Assembly (NCBI GenBank): GCA_013817065.1
Contig: JACDDJ010000078.1
Span: 1 to 11,272, forward strand
Source: Acidobacteriota bacterium
GTDB taxonomy: Bacteria > Acidobacteriota > Vicinamibacteria > Vicinamibacterales > 2-12-FULL-66-21
Length of the DNA: 11,272 nucleotides
Direction: 5' to 3'
The notes beneath the pieces were generated by a model. It searched no databases and was not told the origin of the DNA. It saw nothing but the letters and a program-made list of their open reading frames with translations. A program made the translations under genes and the position numbers. Positions 7,544 to 11,272 of this stretch are shown here, piece by piece (the first letter of the stretch is position 1; every line of letters begins with the position of its first letter).

Positions 7544-7620
7544 TGGTGCGCCCGGAGGGTCTCGAACCCCCGACCCCCGGTTTAGGAAACCGATGCTCTA
7601 TCCTGCTGAGCTACGGGCGC
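7544..7620 (-). tRNA. tRNA-Arg (anticodon CCU)
   Basis: The reverse strand folds as a complete tRNA of 77 nt. The acceptor stem GCGCCCG pairs with CGGGCGC, the D-arm contains AGCTCAGCAGGATAGAGC, and the anticodon stem-loop is TCGGT-TTCCTAA-ACCGG with anticodon CCT at 7586-7584. The T-arm contains GGTTCGAGACC. The discriminator is A and the CCA end is encoded. It reads AGG codons. It lies between apt and the YfgM-like gene on the same strand. Confidence 0.97.
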
Positions 7621-7630
7621 GGAATTCGCC

Positions 7631-7669
7631 ATTTTACCGTATTGAAGCCGTCGGGCTAAACACCGTCAA
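7631..7669 (-). promoter_or_regulatory. Candidate promoter elements upstream of tRNA-Arg
   Basis: On the minus strand, TAAAAT (7636-7631) lies 10 nt before the tRNA 5' end, a good -10 position. A TTGACG (7669-7664) lies 27 bp further upstream, too far to pair with it; at 17 bp from TTGACG there is a weaker TTCAAT. Either pairing is imperfect, so the region is only a candidate. The tRNA may instead be read through from the apt operon. Confidence 0.3.
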
Positions 7670-7672
7670 CGA

Positions 7673-8188
7673 TCAGTACTGCAGGATCGTGGTCACCTGC
7701 TCGCCCTGCAGCTTGTCGCAGCCCTTCAATTCGAGCAGTTCGATCAGGAACGCGAGCCCCTCGACCGTGCCTCCCAACTGCTTCACGAGGCTGACGGCCG
7801 CTGCCGCGGTGCCGCCGGTCGCCAGCAGGTCGTCAACGATCAAGACCCGCTGGCCGGGCTCGATTGCGTCCGTGTGCATCTCGAGACTGTCGGTGCCGTA
7901 CTCGAGCGAGTAGCTGGCCTTGATCGTCGCCGACGGCAGCTTGCCCACCTTGCGCACGAGGACGAACCCGGCGCCGATCCGGTCCGCCACCGCGGCCCCG
8001 AGAATGAAACCGCGGCTCTCGATGCCGACGACAAGGCCGATCCCCCGCCCCTCGAACGGCAGCGACAGGCTGTCGATCGCGAGGCGGAGCCCCTGCGGCT
8101 CACGCAACAGCGTGGTGATGTCATAAAACAGGATCCCGGCTTTCGGAAAATCCGGAACGTGCCGGATCTTCGCCTTCAACGTGTCCAT
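7673..8188 (-). CDS. apt: Adenine phosphoribosyltransferase
   Basis: A 171-residue cytoplasmic purine-salvage enzyme that makes AMP from adenine and PRPP. It shows the PRPP-binding loop VLIVDDLLATGGT (115-127), the type I phosphoribosyltransferase signature GIESRGFILG (55-64), the RKVGKLP segment (79-85) and SYSLEYGTDSLEMH (92-105) typical of Apt. It is full length for the family. The ATG at 8188 was chosen because GAGGGAG lies just upstream at the right distance; that Shine-Dalgarno overlaps the stop codon of the acylphosphatase gene, so the two are probably translated in series. An in-frame TTG at 8200 is less likely. It is the last protein gene of the sortilin-like/uricase-like/acylphosphatase/apt run, ahead of the tRNA. 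Confidence 0.95.
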   Translation of the reverse strand: MDTLKAKIRHVPDFPKAGILFYDITTLLREPQGLRLAIDSLSLPFEGRGIGLVVGIESRGFILGAAVADRIGAGFVLVRKVGKLPSATIKASYSLEYGTDSLEMHTDAIEPGQRVLIVDDLLATGGTAAAAVSLVKQLGGTVEGLAFLIELLELKGCDKLQGEQVTTILQY

Positions 8189-8196
8189 GCTCTCCC

Positions 8197-8469
8197 TCAA
8201 CGAATGGAAAACCCGGTCGCCCGATAGGTCGGCGCTGCCGGTTCGACTTCGACGGATTCGATGCGTGCGCCCGCCGGGCCGCGCCTGATCTTCATCTCCA
8301 CGCGATCCACCGCCTCCTGGTCACCCTCGACCACCGCCTCAACGCGTCCATCAGGCAGGTTGCGAACGAATCCGTGCACGCCCTCGCGCGCGGCGGCGGC
8401 CTCGGTGAACACCCGGAAGCCAACCCCCTGCACGCGGCCCGCAATTACAAACCGGCGAGCGACGATCAT
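8197..8469 (-). CDS. acyP: Acylphosphatase
   Basis: A 90-residue single-domain enzyme that hydrolyses acyl phosphates such as acetyl phosphate or 1,3-bisphosphoglycerate. It has both family signatures: GRVQGVGFR (11-19) with catalytic Arg19, and GFVRNLPDGRVEAVVEG (33-49) with catalytic Asn37. The ATG at 8469 was chosen because GGAG sits 8 nt upstream and because the previous gene's TGA ends one base before it (TGAGATG), a usual coupling layout. The GTG at 8478, inside the previous gene, would leave the GGAG too close. It lies 8 nt before the apt ATG. The true substrate in this cell is not indicated. Confidence 0.95.
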   Translation of the reverse strand: MIVARRFVIAGRVQGVGFRVFTEAAAAREGVHGFVRNLPDGRVEAVVEGDQEAVDRVEMKIRRGPAGARIESVEVEPAAPTYRATGFSIR

Positions 8470-8470
8470 C

Positions 8471-9268
8471 TCACGCACTCCGTTCGACGGTCACTTCGAC
8501 CACGCCAAGCGGTTCGTCGACGACAACGAACAGCTCGTCTGGATTCTCGGTTCCAGTCGAGAACAGATCGGCCGGCCGGTACGGACGCTCGTGAAAGGCC
8601 AACGTGATCTCCCTGATCTCATCGCACGTTGAGAGAACGACGTCGGCGATCGCATACAACACGTGCTGGACCGACTGGCTCGCATGCCATGCGAACGTCT
8701 CCACCACCGCGTTGCGGACGGCCTGGCGATAGACGCCGAAGGTCACGTCTCCGCTCGTATAGGTCCACCTCACCGACAGCACACCGACCAGCAGTGGCTG
8801 CAGTCCGTCCGACTTCCCATCGTCCTTATCGGTCTGGCGGGGAGGCGCGAAGCCTGCGCTCCGCATCACCGTGAGTTGGTCGATACCCGAGACCACCGAC
8901 ATCTGCTTGCCGTTACTGGTGACGATCGCAGTGCGTTCCTCCGGCGAGCCGAGCAGAAACGTTTGCGCCTGGGTCTTGCCACCGGCTTCGAGTCGCTGCC
9001 AGCGCGTCTCGGCGATCTCGACGCGGACCTTCGAGATCCGCGGCTGCCGCTCGATAACTTCCGCGGCGAGCGCAAGGGCGAGCGCTTCGATCTCGTCGGC
9101 GCCATGACGACGGGCGGCGGCATGGACGATGTTCTTGATCGTCTCGCCCGGCAGCAGCCCATCGCTCTGGCCCTGGACGAATGACGCGACAAACTCCCCT
9201 TCGAACCGGAACGACACCGTCAGGTCACGCGGATCGTGACGGTCGCCGCGGCGGACGATGCGGAGCAT
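8471..9268 (-). CDS. Uricase-fold (T-fold) protein lacking the urate oxidase catalytic residues
   Basis: Shows urate oxidase family patterns along its whole length: RDLTVSFRFEG (14-24), LPGETIKNIVH (39-49), TFLLGSPEERTAIV (103-116), VSGIDQLTVM (126-135), SVQHVLY (199-205) and ENPDELFVVVDEPLG (241-255), counted from the ATG at 9268. Family members oxidise urate without a cofactor, using a Lys-Thr-His relay. Here the Thr of the KNT motif is Ile47 in an ungapped match, the Lys of the upstream YGK motif is Glu (HGE), and the NKH region reads E-R-P (227-229) in an alignment anchored on the following DL. The substrate Arg (R176 in Aspergillus flavus) appears to be Pro; the substrate Gln (Q201) is kept. 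The protein may therefore not oxidise urate. Homology continues in frame upstream of 9268, so the true start is probably earlier (see 9269-9325). It is tightly coupled to acyP downstream. Confidence 0.75.
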   Translation of the reverse strand: MLRIVRRGDRHDPRDLTVSFRFEGEFVASFVQGQSDGLLPGETIKNIVHAAARRHGADEIEALALALAAEVIERQPRISKVRVEIAETRWQRLEAGGKTQAQTFLLGSPEERTAIVTSNGKQMSVVSGIDQLTVMRSAGFAPPRQTDKDDGKSDGLQPLLVGVLSVRWTYTSGDVTFGVYRQAVRNAVVETFAWHASQSVQHVLYAIADVVLSTCDEIREITLAFHERPYRPADLFSTGTENPDELFVVVDEPLGVVEVTVERSA

Positions 9269-9325
9269 CCGCAGCCGGGATTCACCGTGGCTGCTCGCGG
9301 TGATTTTCGGAGGCAGCGGCGTCAG
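9269..9325 (-). other. Probable N-terminal extension of the uricase-fold gene, CTG start
   Basis: The frame of the uricase-fold gene is open upstream of its first ATG and encodes SSHGESRLR directly before MLRIVRRGD. This aligns without gaps to the conserved first strand of uricases (pattern YGKxxVRLVKV). No ATG, GTG or TTG lies in frame between 9268 and the preceding gene's stop. A CTG at 9325-9323 overlaps that stop as CTGA, with GAAGGG 6 nt upstream as a possible Shine-Dalgarno, giving MTPLPPKITASSHGESRLR. A base error in an original ATG, or another rare start such as ATC at 9304, is also possible. Confidence 0.55.
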
Positions 9326-11272
9326 ATCGTACCCTTCACCGGCTCGAGCCCCGCAGCCGACAGCCGGCGATTGAACTCGGCAACATCCGTCTTCACCACG
9401 GCCTCGAGGCGGGCCAACTCCTTGTCGAGGCGTCCGGAGAGCTCCTTGAAGACGGCGAGGGCCTGCGCGGTTGGACGGTAATCACCACCCTCGACCGTGC
9501 CCTGCAGTGCCGCGAGCTTGTTGTTCAAGCGGATCGGGTAGTTGAGCGGATCCTGCCCGCTGCGAAGGCGATGCTGGTAGATCTCGCCTTCCACATCCGT
9601 GAGCTTGTCGATGAGCGCCTGCCCGGCCGTCTTCAGGTCGGCATCGCTGGCCTTGCCGATTCGCTCGTTGATCTGTGTCTTGATCTCCCGAATGCGAATG
9701 ACGGCGCGGTTCGCCTCGGACACGCGCTCGTTGATCTGCATCGCCAGCGCGAACTGCGCCTGCAGGTCCGCGTCGGTGACGTTCGGCACCGCGGCGTTGC
9801 GCTTGATCTGGAAGTCCTGCGTCTTGGTCACGCCACCGGCGGCCACGCGAACCTGGTAACGTCCCGGCGGCGCTGCCGGACCACGCGTGCTGGCCGCCCA
9901 CATGATCATGCCGGGGAAGTCGACGGCGTTGGGATACCGCATGTCCCACATGAAGCGGTTCATGCCTGCGGTCGCGGTGACGCGCGCTGCCGGCGCCTGC
10001 CGCGGCGCGGCCTCGCCTTCCTCCATCTCCGCCGGACGGTCCGGCGCCGCGGCCTGCGGCGGTTGCGGTCCGCTGTAGGTGCGGATCACCTTCCCCGCCG
10101 GATCCAGGATGTCGATCGTGACCTTGTCGGCCGGTGCCTTCAGGTAGTAATCGATCATCACGCTGCGCGACACCGAACGCACCGCGTCCGCGGGATCGAA
10201 GAGGACGAGCGGCTCGTTGGTCATCGCCGCATTCGCCTGGCGCAACACCGAGATGTTGTCGAGGATGTAGAAGGAGCGTCCATGCGTGCCGATCACCAGG
10301 TCGTTGTCCTTCACCGCGATGCCGTGCACGGGCGTGACCGGGAGATCCCCTCGGAGTGACTGCCACTGCCCGCCGTCGTTGAACGACACGAAGATGCCCT
10401 GCTCGGTGCCGAGGAACAGCAGGCCTTTGCGAACCTTGTCTTCACGAATCGTCCGCGGAAAGTCATCACCCGGGATCCCGGCGGTGATCTTCGACCAGCT
10501 CTTGCCATAGTCGGACGTCTTGTAGACGTACGGCGCGGGGTCGCCGCGCTGATACCGATTGCCGGCGAGGTACGCGGTGCCCGCGGCATGCGGCGACGCG
10601 TCGATCAGGCTGATACGCGTGAAGTCCGGCAGTCCGTCCGGCGTCACCTTCTGCCAGTTCTTGCCGCCATCCCTGGTCACGTGCACAACGCCATCGTCGG
10701 ACCCGGCCCAGATCACGTTCCCGTCGACCGGGCTTGGCGCCAGCGTGAACACGGTCGCATAGGTCTCGACACCGGTCTGATCGAGCGTGATCGGCCCACC
10801 TGAGGGTCCGATCGTCGACGGGTCGTGACGCGTCAGATCGGGGCTGATCCTTTCCCAGCTCTGGCCTTCGTTCGTGGAGCGCCATACGTGCTGCGACGTG
10901 ACATACAGCACGTTCGGATTCGTCGGCGCGATCACGATCGGAAACGTCCACTGGAAGCGTTCGGTCATGTCGCTCGCCGAGTGGCCCATCGGATTATCGG
11001 GCCACACGTTGATGTTGCGACGCTCGCCGGTCCGCCGGTTGATCCGGGTCAGCAGTCCGCCGTAGCTGCCGGCGTAGAACACGTCGGTGTCTTCCGGATC
11101 GGGTGCGATGTAGCCGCTCTCACCGCCGCCAACGTCGTAAAGCGCGCCGCCCGTGCTCGGGACGCATGCTGTGCTGTTGTCCTGCTGCGCGCCGCAGACG
11201 TGATACGGCACATGCGTCGTGGTGACGACGTTGTAGAACTGCGCGGTTGGAAAATCCTGATCGGTCCAGGTC
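9322..11272 (-). CDS. VPS10/sortilin-like BNR-repeat protein (N-terminus outside window)
   Basis: The frame is open to the right edge: before the GTG at 11211 it still encodes a typical family segment (TDQDFPTAQFYNVVTT), so neither start nor signal peptide is visible. The visible part, about 650 residues, begins with a beta-propeller carrying Asp-box/BNR turns: NEGQSWERI (near 10870), RDGGKNWQKV (near 10660), SDYGKSWSKI (near 10500) and NDGGQWQSL (near 10365). An acidic, Ala/Pro-rich linker follows, then a beta-sandwich-like domain with NRFMWDMRYP and GPAAPPGRYQVRV, and a helical C-terminal region (about 9325-9740) that may form a coiled coil. This layout is common in large secreted or periplasmic glycosyl-hydrolase-annotated proteins of Acidobacteriota and Bacteroidota; most have no proven enzymatic activity. 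Its stop TGA overlaps the proposed CTG start of the next gene, suggesting one operon. Confidence 0.88.
   Translation of the reverse strand, partial: TWTDQDFPTAQFYNVVTTTHVPYHVCGAQQDNSTACVPSTGGALYDVGGGESGYIAPDPEDTDVFYAGSYGGLLTRINRRTGERRNINVWPDNPMGHSASDMTERFQWTFPIVIAPTNPNVLYVTSQHVWRSTNEGQSWERISPDLTRHDPSTIGPSGGPITLDQTGVETYATVFTLAPSPVDGNVIWAGSDDGVVHVTRDGGKNWQKVTPDGLPDFTRISLIDASPHAAGTAYLAGNRYQRGDPAPYVYKTSDYGKSWSKITAGIPGDDFPRTIREDKVRKGLLFLGTEQGIFVSFNDGGQWQSLRGDLPVTPVHGIAVKDNDLVIGTHGRSFYILDNISVLRQANAAMTNEPLVLFDPADAVRSVSRSVMIDYYLKAPADKVTIDILDPAGKVIRTYSGPQPPQAAAPDRPAEMEEGEAAPRQAPAARVTATAGMNRFMWDMRYPNAVDFPGMIMWAASTRGPAAPPGRYQVRVAAGGVTKTQDFQIKRNAAVPNVTDADLQAQFALAMQINERVSEANRAVIRIREIKTQINERIGKASDADLKTAGQALIDKLTDVEGEIYQHRLRSGQDPLNYPIRLNNKLAALQGTVEGGDYRPTAQALAVFKELSGRLDKELARLEAVVKTDVAEFNRRLSAAGLEPVKGTI

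Noticed and set aside
7544..7620. tRNA gene as an integration (att) site
   Set aside because: No integrase gene and no second copy of the tRNA 3' end were seen in the window.
9482..10366. Second open frame on the minus strand within the sortilin-like gene, and a long plus-strand frame at 9571-10359
   Set aside because: Both overlap the conserved BNR/C-terminal region of the sortilin-like frame and have low-complexity Arg/Gly/His-rich composition.

Overview
The window is GC-rich (roughly two thirds G+C by eye), with long uninterrupted genes, short gaps and no insertion sequence, phage gene or CRISPR array. Gene content suggests an Acidobacteriota chromosome, perhaps class Vicinamibacteria. 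The pointers are a large VPS10/sortilin-type BNR protein, a PD40 beta-propeller fused to an outer-membrane barrel, a TPR-headed sigma-54 activator and a YfgM-like TPR protein. This taxonomic call is inference; there is no rRNA or marker gene.

Left part, plus strand (1-6568). A 5'-truncated PD40-propeller/outer-membrane-barrel protein is followed by an agmatinase-type ureohydrolase. Next is a 971-residue sigma-54 activator (TPR, GAF-like region, AAA+, Fis-type HTH), then a small PilZ-domain protein. The agmatinase and activator genes each have a -10-like hexamer 6-9 nt before the ATG and no Shine-Dalgarno, suggesting leaderless or nearly leaderless mRNAs. The PilZ gene has a strong Shine-Dalgarno inside an 8-bp perfect inverted repeat, behind two more hairpins: a plausible regulatory leader.

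Middle (6569-6749). This is a convergent gap holding a hairpin, three GTAGATG heptamers phased at exactly 12 bp, and a 10-bp direct repeat.

Right part, minus strand (6750-11272). In transcription order it holds a VPS10/sortilin-like protein (N-terminus outside the window), a uricase-fold protein, acylphosphatase, adenine phosphoribosyltransferase, tRNA-Arg(CCU) and a membrane-anchored YfgM-like TPR protein. The first four protein genes are packed to 0-10 nt and look like one operon.

The most interesting item is the uricase-fold protein. Its family membership is clear, but by eye it lacks the Lys-Thr-His catalytic residues of urate oxidase and keeps only the substrate-side Gln. Its conserved N-terminus also lies upstream of the first usual start codon, pointing to a CTG start that overlaps the stop of the preceding gene. 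No multi-gene defence or mobile system is visible.
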